Assembly: GCF_900115665.1 (NCBI RefSeq)
Contig: NZ_FOXH01000002.1
Coordinates: 124,001-188,000, forward strand
Length of the DNA: 64,000 bases
Direction of reading: 5' to 3'
From: Pseudarcicella hirudinis
GTDB taxonomy: Bacteria; Bacteroidota; Bacteroidia; Cytophagales; Spirosomataceae
A model generated the notes under the pieces. It was not told the DNA's origin, did not search any database, and was given only the letters and a program-made list of their open reading frames with translations. The position numbers and the translations under genes were made by a program. This document shows, piece by piece, positions 24,247 to 34,346 of this stretch (positions within the stretch are counted from its first letter, which is position 1; each line of letters starts with the position of its first letter).

Positions 24247-26679
24247 ATGAAAACCTTACACATCGAAAATATGATTGCCTGCTATCATTGCGGCAACGAG
24301 TGCCTCGATAACCACATTCATACAGAAGAGAAAGTGTTTTGTTGTGAGGGGTGTAAAACGGTTTTTGAAATACTGGATAAAAATAATCTCTGCAATTATT
24401 ACGATTTAGAAACACAGGCGGGAATTTCTCCGGGGAATGCACATTTTGAGTTCCTGGACAGTGAGCAAGTCATTAATCAGTTACTTGATTTTAAAAATGA
24501 AGAAATTGGAAAAGTAACATTCTTCATTCCGTCAATTCATTGCAGTTCCTGCTTATATCTGCTTGAAAATCTCTATAAACTCAATACTGATATTTTACAT
24601 TCAACGGTTGATTTTCTGAAAAAACAAGTTTCAGTAACATTCAGAATTTCAGTAAATGAGGAAGAAAAAACAGGAATCACGCTCCGCCAATTGGCTGAAT
24701 TACTTACATCACTGGGCTATGAACCATTGGTCAGCCTGAATGATGTGGTAAAAAATCAGCAGATGCCATCTTCCAGGAAATTGATAACGCAAATTGGCGT
24801 GGCAGGTTTCTGTGCCGGAAATATTATGCTTTTCAGCTTTCCGGAATATCTGGGACTCAACGACCCGGATTATCAGTATCTTTTTGGCTATCTGAATATT
24901 GCTCTGGCTATTCCGGTAGTGTTTTATTCAGCTTCTGACTATTTTATTTCTGTTCGGAACAGCCTGAAAAACAAAAGAATTAACATTGATTTTCCTATAC
25001 TTCTGGGAATTCTGACTGCATTTTTACGGGGGACATATGAAGTACTATTCAGTCATGGAGCAGGGTATTTCGACTCTCTGAGCGGATTGGTTTTCTTCTT
25101 GCTTATCGGAAAATGGTTTCAGGAAAAAACGTATTCTTTTCTCTCTTTTGAAAGGGACTATAAATCATTCTTTCCGCTTGCTGTTACACGTATAAAACAG
25201 GCGTCAGAAGAATTTGTGGCTGTAAATGAACTCAAAGAAGGAGATAAAATCCTGATCAGAAACGGAGAATTAATTCCGGCAGATTCATTGCTTTATAAAG
25301 GAAATGCACAAATAGACTACAGTTTTGTTACGGGAGAATCGAAATCCGAACATAAAAATCCGGGAGATTTCCTGTATGCCGGAGGACGGCATACAGGCGA
25401 AAAAATAGAAATGGAGGTACTGAAAAGTGTTTCCCAAAGCTACCTGACTCAGCTTTGGAATAATGATGCTTTTCAGAAAAACAGCCAAAGTCCGGTCAAA
25501 ACTTTCTCAGGTTATGTGGCTAAATACTTCACTATTGCCGTATTGATTCTGGCGGTAATTGTTGCACTTTACTGGTATAATCATGATACTTCAAGAATGT
25601 GGAATGCTTTTACCGCTATTCTGATTATTGCCTGTCCCTGTGCATTATCACTCAGTTATCCGTTTGCCTTGGGAAACAGTCTCCGGAAAATGGGAAAGCA
25701 GCATTTTTACCTCAAAAATGCTGAAACAATAGAAACCCTGACCCAATGTGACAGCATCGTTTTTGATAAAACCGGGACGCTTACTTCAAGTAACGGAGAT
25801 TTGCCTGCACCACATTTTAACAGAATCTTATCTGTTTTTGAGGAGATGTTTGTAGCCTCGCTGGTAAGTAACTCTACTCATCCGGTTTCAATGAAAATCA
25901 AAAAGTTATATCATGACAAAGGAAATATAACGCTTGAAAATTTCAGGGAAATCACCGGAAAAGGACTTGAAGCCACTTACCATCATCATAAAATAAAACT
26001 AGGTTCGGAGAGTTTTGTAATCCCTACGAAAAATGCCGTAAAAACAGAAGGGAATGGCAGTTTTACCCATCTCTCGATTGATGGAGTTTACGTCGGATAT
26101 TACGCGCTGACGAATCATTACCGGAAAGGCGTAGCCGAAATGCTGGCAGCCCTGGCTAAAACACATGAATTGTTCTTATTATCGGGAGACAATGATGCTG
26201 AAAGAAATAAACTGTCGGCCTGGTTTCCGGGAGAGAATCACATCTTTTTCGAATGCAAACCTCAGCAGAAGCTTGATTTTATTAAAAACCTTCAGTTTTC
26301 CGGGAAAAGAGTCATCATGATCGGTGACGGTCTCAATGATGCCGGAGCATTAAAACAAGCAGATGCAGGCATTGCCGTAACAGACAATACATTGCAGTTT
26401 ACCCCTTCTTCCGATGCAATTCTGGAAGCAGATAAACTCCGTCTTTTACCTGATTTTCTGAAATACAGTAAGTTTTCACTGAAAGTAATCCGGTTTAGTT
26501 TTCTGATCTCTCTGATTTATAATTTCATCGGGTTGAGCTTTGCTGTTTCGGGGACACTTTCTCCCGTTGTTGCAGCTATTCTTATGCCTGTCAGTTCTGC
26601 CACAATGCTTCTGATAGCTTCAGTTGGTACAAATTTCAGGTATTTCGGCAACGAGGATCAACCTTTTCAGTCAGCGTAA
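24247..26679 (+). CDS. ccoI: Copper-transporting P-type ATPase CcoI/FixI
   Basis: Supplies copper for cbb3 oxidase assembly. The 810-residue protein has an N-terminal cysteine-rich metal domain (CxxC at 12-15, CCxxC at 32-36), an HMA-like IHCSSC site (Cys99, Cys102), eight membrane helices with the CPC motif in IIACPCALS, phosphorylation site DKTGTLT, and GDGLNDA in the P-domain. The ATPase leads directly into ccoS and ccoNO, the standard maturation/structural order. Confidence 0.95.
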   Translation: MKTLHIENMIACYHCGNECLDNHIHTEEKVFCCEGCKTVFEILDKNNLCNYYDLETQAGISPGNAHFEFLDSEQVINQLLDFKNEEIGKVTFFIPSIHCSSCLYLLENLYKLNTDILHSTVDFLKKQVSVTFRISVNEEEKTGITLRQLAELLTSLGYEPLVSLNDVVKNQQMPSSRKLITQIGVAGFCAGNIMLFSFPEYLGLNDPDYQYLFGYLNIALAIPVVFYSASDYFISVRNSLKNKRINIDFPILLGILTAFLRGTYEVLFSHGAGYFDSLSGLVFFLLIGKWFQEKTYSFLSFERDYKSFFPLAVTRIKQASEEFVAVNELKEGDKILIRNGELIPADSLLYKGNAQIDYSFVTGESKSEHKNPGDFLYAGGRHTGEKIEMEVLKSVSQSYLTQLWNNDAFQKNSQSPVKTFSGYVAKYFTIAVLILAVIVALYWYNHDTSRMWNAFTAILIIACPCALSLSYPFALGNSLRKMGKQHFYLKNAETIETLTQCDSIVFDKTGTLTSSNGDLPAPHFNRILSVFEEMFVASLVSNSTHPVSMKIKKLYHDKGNITLENFREITGKGLEATYHHHKIKLGSESFVIPTKNAVKTEGNGSFTHLSIDGVYVGYYALTNHYRKGVAEMLAALAKTHELFLLSGDNDAERNKLSAWFPGENHIFFECKPQQKLDFIKNLQFSGKRVIMIGDGLNDAGALKQADAGIAVTDNTLQFTPSSDAILEADKLRLLPDFLKYSKFSLKVIRFSFLISLIYNFIGLSFAVSGTLSPVVAAILMPVSSATMLLIASVGTNFRYFGNEDQPFQSA

Positions 26680-26703
26680 ATAGAATCAAAACATAAAAAT
26701 ACC

Positions 26704-26865
26704 ATGCAAATAATTTTTTTGATGATAGGCATTAGTCTGATTGTCGCCCTCATTTTTCTTGGGGCCTTCATCTGGTCTATGCAAAACGGGCAAAACGATG
26801 ATTTGTTTACCCCAGCCATGAGAATTCTGACGGACGCAGAAATCTCAAAATCCGAAAAAAAATAG
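26704..26865 (+). CDS. ccoS: Cbb3 oxidase assembly protein CcoS
   Basis: A 53-residue single-pass membrane protein needed for haem and copper insertion into cbb3 oxidase. It has one N-terminal helix (IIFLMIGISLIVALIFLG) followed by the family signature WSMQNGQNDDLFTPAMRIL (WxxxxGQxDDLxxPAxRIL). It lies 24 bases after ccoI and 40 before ccoNO. Confidence 0.93.
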   Translation: MQIIFLMIGISLIVALIFLGAFIWSMQNGQNDDLFTPAMRILTDAEISKSEKK

Positions 26866-26905
26866 CCGGAACCCAAACAATAATTTCCATCAATTTTATA
26901 CTTCC

Positions 26906-29026
26906 ATGATTTCAACCAACACAATTGAAAGCTTTGAATATGACAACAGAATTGTCAGAAATTTCGGCGTAGCTACCATTATCTGGGGCGTCGTCGGAAT
27001 GCTTGTCGGAGTCATTATCGCTTCCCAGCTTTTCCAGCCAGCCATGAACGTTACACAATATGGCACCTTCGGAAGACTTCGTCCTTTGCACACCAATGCG
27101 GTTATTTTCGCATTTGTGGGGAATGCCATTTTTATGGGTGTTTATTACTCTCTTCAAAGGCTTTGTAAAGCCAGAATGTTCAGTGATTTCTTATCAAAAG
27201 TACATTTCTGGGGATGGCAGTTAATCATTGTTGCAGCGGCCATTACTTTACCATTAGGGATGACTACCTCTCATGAATATGCCGAACTGGAATGGCCGAT
27301 TGATATCGCTATTACATTAATCTGGGTGGTTTTTGGCATCAATATGTTCGGAACCATCTTCAAAAGACGGGAAAGACATTTGTACGTGGCCATCTGGTTT
27401 TATGTGGCAACCTTTATTACGGTAGCTGTATTACACATTATTAACTCATTTGAGCTACCAGTTTCTTTTATGAAAAGTTATTATCTGTATGCAGGTGTGC
27501 AGGATGCTCTGGTACAATGGTGGTACGGTCATAATGCGGTAGCCTTTTTCCTGACTACCCCATTTTTAGGTCTGATGTATTATTTCCTGCCTAAAATGTC
27601 TAACCGCCCGGTTTATTCTTACAAATTATCAATCCTGCATTTCTGGGCACTGATTTTTATATACATCTGGGCTGGTCCTCACCATTTGCTTTATACTTCA
27701 TTACCAGACTGGGCTCAGTCATTAGGAACAGTTTTTTCCATCATGCTTATTGCTCCGTCATGGGGTGGAATGATTAACGGACTACTGACATTGCGTGGTG
27801 CTTGGGACAAGGTAAGAGAAGATGCCATTCTGAAATTCATGGTAGTTGGTCTGACTTCCTACGGTATGGCAACATTTGAAGGTCCGATGCTTTCTCTGAA
27901 AAATATCAATGCGATTGCACACTTTACAGACTGGATTGTGGCACACGTACACGTAGGAGCACTCGGATGGAATGGTTTCTTAACCTTTGCGATTCTTTAC
28001 TGGTTGATTCCACGCCTTTACAATACTGTGATTTTCTCAAAAAAACTGATTAACATCCACTTTTGGATCGGTACTCTGGGGATTATTTTCTATGCTATCC
28101 CAATGTATATTTCAGGGTTTACACAAGGAATGATGTGGAAGGAATTTACCCCGGAAGGTACTTTGAAATATGGTAATTTCCTGGAAACTACCTTGCAATT
28201 ATTAAGCATGCACCAGATGCGTGCTTTCGGAGGACTGCTTTATCTTTCCGGAGCGATCATTATGAGTTATAACCTGTTTAAAACCATGGCTCAGGGAACT
28301 TTGGTTGCCAATGAAAAAGCAGAAGCTCCGGCACTTTCCAAAGAATTTGTAGCCACAGGAAGCGATACCTACTGGCATAAATGGTTTGAAAGAAAGCCTA
28401 TCCCATTATTGATTGGTTCTTTAGTCATGATTCTGATCGGTTCAATGATTGAGTTGATTCCTACATTTACCATCCAGTCGAACGTACCGACTATTTCAGC
28501 TGTACAGCCTTACACTTCATTAGAACTGGAGGGCAGGGATTTATACATCCGTGAAGGCTGCGTAAACTGCCACAGCCAGATGGTACGACCTTTCAGAAGT
28601 GAAACCGAACGTTACGGTGAATACTCAAAAGCAGGTGAATTTGTGTACGATCACCCGTTTTTATGGGGAAGTAAGCGAACCGGACCGGACTTACATCGTG
28701 AAGGTGGAAAATATCCTGATTCATGGCATTTTCACCATATGAGAGAACCATCATCAATGTCTCCGGGATCGATTATGCCTCCTTATCCCTGGCTTCTGGA
28801 ACAGAAACTGGATGTTTCTCAAACAGCTGATAAACTCCGGGCAATGAAAACACTGGGGGTTCCATATGATGAATATCAGATCAAACATGCCAATCAGGAT
28901 TTGAAGGAACAGGCAACCGTAATTTCTGAAAATCTTGCCAAAGAAGGTATTAAAATAAATCCTGACAAAGAGATTATTGCGCTGATTGCTTATCTGCAAA
29001 GATTAGGAACTGATATTAAAAAGTAA
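26906..29026 (+). CDS. ccoNO: Cbb3-type oxidase subunits I and II fused
   Basis: Catalytic subunit of the high-affinity terminal oxidase. Residues about 1-475 are CcoN: a 12-helix haem-copper core with a histidine-rich VAHVHVGALGW segment and the YGHNAVAFF region holding the Cu-B/haem ligands. Residues about 490-706 are CcoO: a membrane anchor followed by a cytochrome c domain with CVNCH (Cys552, Cys555, His556) and an axial Met candidate in SPGSIMPPYPW. CcoN and CcoO are separate genes in Proteobacteria; the fusion is a Bacteroidota arrangement. Confidence 0.96.
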   Translation: MISTNTIESFEYDNRIVRNFGVATIIWGVVGMLVGVIIASQLFQPAMNVTQYGTFGRLRPLHTNAVIFAFVGNAIFMGVYYSLQRLCKARMFSDFLSKVHFWGWQLIIVAAAITLPLGMTTSHEYAELEWPIDIAITLIWVVFGINMFGTIFKRRERHLYVAIWFYVATFITVAVLHIINSFELPVSFMKSYYLYAGVQDALVQWWYGHNAVAFFLTTPFLGLMYYFLPKMSNRPVYSYKLSILHFWALIFIYIWAGPHHLLYTSLPDWAQSLGTVFSIMLIAPSWGGMINGLLTLRGAWDKVREDAILKFMVVGLTSYGMATFEGPMLSLKNINAIAHFTDWIVAHVHVGALGWNGFLTFAILYWLIPRLYNTVIFSKKLINIHFWIGTLGIIFYAIPMYISGFTQGMMWKEFTPEGTLKYGNFLETTLQLLSMHQMRAFGGLLYLSGAIIMSYNLFKTMAQGTLVANEKAEAPALSKEFVATGSDTYWHKWFERKPIPLLIGSLVMILIGSMIELIPTFTIQSNVPTISAVQPYTSLELEGRDLYIREGCVNCHSQMVRPFRSETERYGEYSKAGEFVYDHPFLWGSKRTGPDLHREGGKYPDSWHFHHMREPSSMSPGSIMPPYPWLLEQKLDVSQTADKLRAMKTLGVPYDEYQIKHANQDLKEQATVISENLAKEGIKINPDKEIIALIAYLQRLGTDIKK

Positions 29027-29093
29027 ATTCCAGCGGTAAGGTTTCCGCCAAAACCATACCGGAATTCTGAAAACTCATTAAATACTAAGCAGA

Positions 29094-29252
29094 ATGTTTA
29101 AACAATTCATAAACAACGTACAGGGTGCAGATGTGTATATGATTACCTCGCTCCTGATTTTCTCTGTATTCTTTGTCCTGGTAGGCATTTATCTGTTCAT
29201 GATTGATAAAAAGCACGCCAAAGACATGAGCTATTTACCCCTGAAAGATTAG
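29094..29252 (+). CDS. ccoQ: Cbb3 oxidase small subunit CcoQ-like
   Basis: A 52-residue protein with a single transmembrane segment (about 15-36, MITSLLIFSVFFVLVGIYLF) and a basic tail IDKKHAKDMSYLPL. It sits exactly between ccoNO and ccoP, where CcoQ is found, and has its size and topology. CcoQ stabilises the complex; sequence conservation in the family is low, so position carries most of the weight. Confidence 0.85.
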   Translation: MFKQFINNVQGADVYMITSLLIFSVFFVLVGIYLFMIDKKHAKDMSYLPLKD

Positions 29253-29323
29253 ATCGGTCATAATCCGGGGAACAGTCAGGCTGCCCCTGTTAACTTGATC
29301 GTCACTTACAAATCATCAAAAAA

Positions 29324-30169
29324 ATGAAAAGAATACTCTCATTTTTATCAGTACTCATAATTGCACAGCAGGCATTCGGTGCTGATGCCCAGACAAACTC
29401 AGTCTTTCATATTAAAACCGGGGAAGAGTTATTAATGGTTTCAATTGTAGGAATCCTGGTTTTATTCAGTATTACAATTGCGGTCATTACATTCAGTATC
29501 AATCAAAGGGTAAATCATTTCATTAAAGGTCTTCATTCTGAGAAAGATCAGGAACTGGAAGAAGCCATGGCAAACAGAACCCTTTGGCAGAAAATCGCAG
29601 GACTTAAGCCTATTTCTTATGAGAAAAAGCTGGTTATTCCTCATGATTTTGACGGTATCTATGAATTGGATAATCCTACTCCGGCCTGGTTCATGTATCT
29701 CTTTTACGGAAGTATTCTTGTCGGTGTGGTTTATTTCTTTGCCTATCATGTAGTTGGTAACGGGAAAGTCATGGAAAATGAATACGCTGAGGAAACAGCT
29801 ATTGCGGAAAAGGCTCGTGAAAATTATATGAAAAAATTTGCCAATTCTGTGAATGAAAACAATGTGGTTGTGCTGAAAGATGCGAAAGGCATTGATGAGG
29901 GAAAGAAAATTTACACCCAAAACTGTGTGGCCTGTCACGGAGAAAAAGCAGAAGGGAAAGTTGGCCCGAACCTTACAGATGAATATTGGCTGCATGGTGG
30001 CAAAATCAACCAGGTTTTCCACACTATTACCAATGGCGTTCCTGAAAAAGGTATGATTGCCTGGAATAAAACACTTAATCCTATTCAGATACAACAAGTT
30101 GCCAGCTTCATTCTGAGTTTGCAGGGAACGAATCCTCCGGGGGCAAAAGAACCACAGGGAGAAAAATAA
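29324..30169 (+). CDS. ccoP: Cbb3 oxidase subunit CcoP, single haem c
   Basis: Membrane-anchored electron-input subunit, 281 residues. It has an N-terminal signal/anchor, a second transmembrane region, the CcoP N-terminal element YELDNPTPAWFMYLFYGS (about 115-132) and one cytochrome c domain with CVACH (Cys201, Cys204, His205). Only one CxxCH is present, whereas proteobacterial CcoP carries two. Next to ccoQ and followed by ccoG. Confidence 0.92.
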   Translation: MKRILSFLSVLIIAQQAFGADAQTNSVFHIKTGEELLMVSIVGILVLFSITIAVITFSINQRVNHFIKGLHSEKDQELEEAMANRTLWQKIAGLKPISYEKKLVIPHDFDGIYELDNPTPAWFMYLFYGSILVGVVYFFAYHVVGNGKVMENEYAEETAIAEKARENYMKKFANSVNENNVVVLKDAKGIDEGKKIYTQNCVACHGEKAEGKVGPNLTDEYWLHGGKINQVFHTITNGVPEKGMIAWNKTLNPIQIQQVASFILSLQGTNPPGAKEPQGEK

Positions 30170-30183
30170 TTACATGCCATACC

Positions 30184-30208
30184 GGAATCCGGTCTTCAGC
30201 CGGATTCC
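30184..30208 (+). other. mRNA hairpin between ccoP and ccoG
   Basis: Perfect 9-bp stem GGAATCCGG/CCGGATTCC (30184-30192 with 30200-30208) with a 7-nt loop and no T run, so not a terminator. It probably stabilises or separates parts of the operon transcript. Confidence 0.5.
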
Positions 30209-30223
30209 AAAAAGTACTTTATA

Positions 30224-31642
30224 ATGAATCAGGAGCTATTTCATACAGATGATGATTTCAGAGATCACCTGTCAACCGTTTCCGAAAACGGGAAACGTCT
30301 GTGGGTTTATCCGCGTATTATCAAAGGTAAGTTTTTCAAACTTCGCTCTGTTTTCGCCTGGATATTACTGGCATTGATGTTTGGGCTTCCCTTTGTGGAA
30401 GTTGATAATCACCCATTCTTTCTTTTCAATGTGATCGAAAGGAAGTTCATTTTCTGGGGTGTTACCTTTTTCCCACAGGATTTCCACCTTGTTGCAATCG
30501 GATTAATTATTTTTATCGTTTTTATCATCCTTTTTACCGTAATATTCGGAAGGGTATGGTGTGGCTGGGCTTGTCCGCAGACCATTTTTATGGAAATGGT
30601 TTTCCGGAAAATCGAAAACTGGATTGAAGGAGACTACAGGGCTCAGAAAAGACTTGATGCCTCTCCCTGGACTTCAGAAAAAATCCGGAAAAAAACCTTA
30701 AAACATAGCTTGTTTTTTCTGATTTCGTTTCTGATTGCCAATATATTTCTGGCTTATATAATTGGTAAAAACGAGTTACTCCGGATTATTACTGACAATC
30801 CTGCAAATCATATCGCCGGACTATCCTCTATCCTGATTTTTACAGGTACATTCTATTACGTTTTTGCCAGATTCAGGGAAAATGTTTGTACGGTAGTCTG
30901 CCCATATGGCCGTCTTCAGGCAGCATTGATGGATAAAAAATCAATGATTGTCGCTTATGATTATCAAAGAGGCGAACCTCGTGGAAAAGTTCAGAAAAAC
31001 ACAGAAAGTCCTCTGAATCAGGATAAAGGAGATTGTATAGATTGCGCTTTATGTGTTCATGTCTGTCCTACAGCCATTGATATCCGGAATGGAAGCCAGA
31101 TGGAATGTATCGGCTGTACAGCGTGTATTGATGCCTGTGATATGGTAATGGATAAAATTCAGAAACCAAGAGGATTAATCAGCTACAATTCAACGGAAGG
31201 CATAGAAAACAAAAAGAAATTCAGATTTACAGGAAGAATTGCGGCATACTCAGGTGTTTTACTGGTACTCACCGGAATTATGACATTCCTCCTCCTCACG
31301 CGCGGGAATACGGAAACGACTATACTGCGAACACCGGGTCTGACCTATCAGCAGGAAAAAGACGGATCTATTTCAAATCTGTACAATTTACAGATTCTGA
31401 ATAAGACTTCTCAGAACTTATCCATTACACTGAGAATTAAGGATTTTCCGGCGGCTAAAGTAAAAATGGTGGGAACAGATCAAATACAGATTTTGGCCAA
31501 TGACCTGGCAACAGCCTCTTTTTTCATTGCTATTCCAAATGATAAAATAGAAGCCGGTAATCTGAAATTACAGGTAGAAGTAGTTTCAGAAGGAAAGGTA
31601 ATAGATGCTAAAAAAACCTCTTTCCTCGGTCCGGTTAAATAA
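30224..31642 (+). CDS. ccoG: Cbb3 oxidase accessory protein CcoG
   Basis: Polytopic iron-sulphur protein (472 residues) that reduces copper for cbb3 assembly (RdxA/FixG family). It has membrane helices in the first half, the conserved GRVWCGWACPQTIF motif, a second VCPYGRLQ motif, then two [4Fe-4S] ferredoxin clusters (CIDCALCVHVCP and CIGCTACIDACD), and a C-terminal Ig-like domain (about 365-470). Confidence 0.95.
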   Translation: MNQELFHTDDDFRDHLSTVSENGKRLWVYPRIIKGKFFKLRSVFAWILLALMFGLPFVEVDNHPFFLFNVIERKFIFWGVTFFPQDFHLVAIGLIIFIVFIILFTVIFGRVWCGWACPQTIFMEMVFRKIENWIEGDYRAQKRLDASPWTSEKIRKKTLKHSLFFLISFLIANIFLAYIIGKNELLRIITDNPANHIAGLSSILIFTGTFYYVFARFRENVCTVVCPYGRLQAALMDKKSMIVAYDYQRGEPRGKVQKNTESPLNQDKGDCIDCALCVHVCPTAIDIRNGSQMECIGCTACIDACDMVMDKIQKPRGLISYNSTEGIENKKKFRFTGRIAAYSGVLLVLTGIMTFLLLTRGNTETTILRTPGLTYQQEKDGSISNLYNLQILNKTSQNLSITLRIKDFPAAKVKMVGTDQIQILANDLATASFFIAIPNDKIEAGNLKLQVEVVSEGKVIDAKKTSFLGPVK

Positions 31643-31678
31643 ATACAATTTCAGGAAAGAATCAAATCCATTAATAAT

Positions 31679-32107
31679 ATGAACTGGGGAAAAGCTGTTA
31701 TTCTGATATTTTTATCATTTGCCACCTTCATCGGAGTAATGGCTTATAAAATGATGCATACCAATATTGATCTGGTAGGAGAAGATTATTACCAGAAAGA
31801 GATCGATTATCAGCGGCAAATTGAACGGCTTAAAAGTACAAATGCTTTAACAAGTCGGCCGGAATTTAATTATTCTTCTGAAAATCAATCCATTGTATTG
31901 AAGCTGCCTTCGGCTGTTTCATCCGGAAATGCTTTGTTTTTCAGACCCGACAATAAGAAAGATGATGTGAATATAAACCTGAAGTCTCAATCTGAGACTA
32001 CAATCAGGCTTTCAACAAAGCTGTTGAAAAAAGGGCATTGGAAACTGAAAGTTATCTGGACAGATAACACGAAAGAATATTTTGTGGAAAACTCCTTTGT
32101 AAAATAA
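31679..32107 (+). CDS. ccoH: FixH/CcoH family protein
   Basis: A 142-residue single-pass membrane protein (helix about 4-25) with a periplasmic FixH-type domain. It includes the conserved DLVGEDYYQKEIDYQ stretch. CcoH/FixH helps assemble and stabilise the cbb3 complex. It follows ccoG, as in other cbb3 clusters. Confidence 0.9.
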   Translation: MNWGKAVILIFLSFATFIGVMAYKMMHTNIDLVGEDYYQKEIDYQRQIERLKSTNALTSRPEFNYSSENQSIVLKLPSAVSSGNALFFRPDNKKDDVNINLKSQSETTIRLSTKLLKKGHWKLKVIWTDNTKEYFVENSFVK

Positions 32108-32130
32108 TTCATCAGGAAAAAACTTTCGGC

Positions 32131-32844
32131 ATGAACTGGATAGAGATCGTCGCTTTTACAACCGGATTGGCCGGAAGCCTGCATTGTCTGGGTATGTGCG
32201 GGCCGATTGCTCTTGCCCTTCCTGTGGGAGGTTTTTCCTATGGAAAAACACTGTTTTCAAGATTGGTTTATAACTCCGGAAGAATCCTGACTTACAGTAT
32301 GTTAGGGTTGATTCTCGGGTTTATCGGAAATCAATTTCTCCTGGCCGGATTTCAGAGACAGCTTTCTGTATTATTAGGAATTTTCATACTTTTTAACCTT
32401 TTTTTTACCGGGATTCCCTCGCTTAGTCATAAACTGGGTTTTGTTTCAGCCCTGAAAAAACACTTTTCTACATTCCTTAAAAGTAAAAAAATAAGCAGTT
32501 TTTTTATTTTGGGAATCTTAAATGGTTTTCTACCCTGTGGCTTGGTATATGTTGCTCTGGCCGGAGCAACGGCCAGTTCTTCACCTCTTTCAGGGATGTT
32601 GTATATGTTTCTGTTTGGCCTCGGAACTACCCCAATGATGATGGGAATAACAATGATTATGCCCTTATTTACACTTGGTTTCCGCAGGAAAATACAAAAA
32701 ATTTTACCGGTTTATACCCTGATTTTAGGTTTGCTTCTCATTATCCGTGGTGCCAATCTGGGTATTCCGTATCTTAGTCCTCTACTCGAAAAAATCACAA
32801 ATACTACCGATATTCCCGTTTGTCATGGTACATCCAAAATATAG
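32131..32844 (+). CDS. SafE/TauE-like membrane protein (UreH-type)
   Basis: A 237-residue polytopic membrane protein with the starting motif GLAGSLHCLGMCGPIALALP and a central NGFLPCGLVYVALAGA repeat, both characteristic of the UreH/SafE-like family near cbb3 genes in Bacteroidota. Metal transport or copper delivery to the oxidase is likely from the His/Cys motifs but unproven. It is the last gene of the cbb3 block (gap to next gene 152 bases). Confidence 0.85.
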   Translation: MNWIEIVAFTTGLAGSLHCLGMCGPIALALPVGGFSYGKTLFSRLVYNSGRILTYSMLGLILGFIGNQFLLAGFQRQLSVLLGIFILFNLFFTGIPSLSHKLGFVSALKKHFSTFLKSKKISSFFILGILNGFLPCGLVYVALAGATASSSPLSGMLYMFLFGLGTTPMMMGITMIMPLFTLGFRRKIQKILPVYTLILGLLLIIRGANLGIPYLSPLLEKITNTTDIPVCHGTSKI

Positions 32845-32996
32845 GATATTCCGGTCTGGTTCTTTACATACAAAATTCAAAGCATTCTGTTTCAGTAACT
32901 TAGGGTAGGTTTCTCAAAATTCTCTACAGCTTTTTCTATAAATGAGAACCAAATGCTAAAAGTGTAATTAACTTTATTGCCTTAAATAATCATAAT

Positions 32997-34346
32997 TTGA
33001 ACTCATCAGCAATTCTTATCATTGACGACGAAGATACGCTTCGTGCGCTGACAGCCCGTATTCTGGAACTGGAAGGTTATCAGGTTTTTCAGGCCTCAGA
33101 TGCAAAGCATGGTCTTAAAATTCTTGAAAATGAGACAATCCAGCTCATTTTATGTGATGTTAAGCTTCCTGATGCCAATGGGGTAGAACTCACCGCCATC
33201 CTGAAAGAAAAGAAACCATTTGTCGAAATCATTGTCCTGACTGCTTACGGAACAATTTCCGATGGGGTGAAGGCTATTAAAAACGGTGCTTTTGATTATA
33301 TCACCAAGGGAGACGATAATGACAAAATCATTCCGTTAGTGAGCCGGGCAATGGAAAAGGCTTTGCTTCAGGAAAAAGTACATTTATTAGAAAAAAAAGT
33401 TTCTCAGCAATATGGTTTTGACCAGATTATCGGGCATTCCAATCTTATTGAACAATCTAAAACCCTGGCACAGAAGGTAGCGGCGACCGATACAACAGTA
33501 TTGTTAACCGGTGAAACCGGAACGGGAAAAGAAGTATTTTCTCAGGCAATTCATTATACCAGTCCAAGGAAAACCAACAATTTCGTAGCCGTAAATTGCA
33601 GCGCATTTACCAAAGAAATTCTGGAAAGTGAGGTATTCGGGCATAAAGCAGGCGCTTTTACCGGAGCAGTTAAAGACAAAAAAGGGCTGGTAGAAGAAGC
33701 AGATGGCGGAACTCTTTTTCTCGATGAAATAGGAGAAATGACACTTGATTTACAGGCAAAAATGCTCCGTTTTCTTGAAACAGGAACCTTTATAAAAGTC
33801 GGGGATACCAAAACTTCCAAAGTGAATGTAAGGATTATCGCAGCCACCAACCGTGATCTCGAAAAAGAATGCCAGGCCGGGACATTCCGGCTGGATTTAT
33901 TTTACCGATTGTCTGTATTTCAGATTAAGCTTCCTTCTCTGAGCGAACGCCCTAAAGACATTATTCTGCTTGCACACACTTTTTTGAAAACATTTTCCCA
34001 TAAAACCAATAAAAGGATTACCAAAATGAGTCCGGAATTTGTGGAAAAAATACTATCTCATCCCTGGAAAGGAAATATCCGGGAATTGAAAAATGTAATA
34101 GAAAGAGCTGTAATTCTGACAGATACTGACCAATTGATGTTTGAAAGTCTTCCGTTCGATATACAATATTCGGGAAACGACATTCATCACAACCAGCAAA
34201 GCCCGCTTGATCTGGCTACGGTAGAGAAACTGCATATTCAGAAAGTACTCGCATTATGCAAAGGGAATAAAACTGAAAGTGCCAGATTGATGGGGATAGG
34301 TTTGACAACTTTATATCGAAAAATTGAAGAATATGGAATTATATAA
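32997..34346 (+). CDS. Sigma-54-dependent response regulator (NtrC family)
   Basis: A 449-residue activator. Receiver domain about 5-120 with phospho-acceptor Asp54; AAA+ domain about 145-380 with Walker A GETGTGKE and the sigma-54 contact loop GAFTGA; C-terminal Fis-type helix-turn-helix (KTESARLMGIGLTTLYRKI). It starts at TTG 32997: no ATG lies between the frame's upstream codons and the receiver's first strand (ILIIDDE). No kinase gene is adjacent; the HAMP-PAS kinase of the Kdp cluster is a possible partner. A weak hairpin at 34329-34356 spans the stop. Confidence 0.9.
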   Translation: MNSSAILIIDDEDTLRALTARILELEGYQVFQASDAKHGLKILENETIQLILCDVKLPDANGVELTAILKEKKPFVEIIVLTAYGTISDGVKAIKNGAFDYITKGDDNDKIIPLVSRAMEKALLQEKVHLLEKKVSQQYGFDQIIGHSNLIEQSKTLAQKVAATDTTVLLTGETGTGKEVFSQAIHYTSPRKTNNFVAVNCSAFTKEILESEVFGHKAGAFTGAVKDKKGLVEEADGGTLFLDEIGEMTLDLQAKMLRFLETGTFIKVGDTKTSKVNVRIIAATNRDLEKECQAGTFRLDLFYRLSVFQIKLPSLSERPKDIILLAHTFLKTFSHKTNKRITKMSPEFVEKILSHPWKGNIRELKNVIERAVILTDTDQLMFESLPFDIQYSGNDIHHNQQSPLDLATVEKLHIQKVLALCKGNKTESARLMGIGLTTLYRKIEEYGII

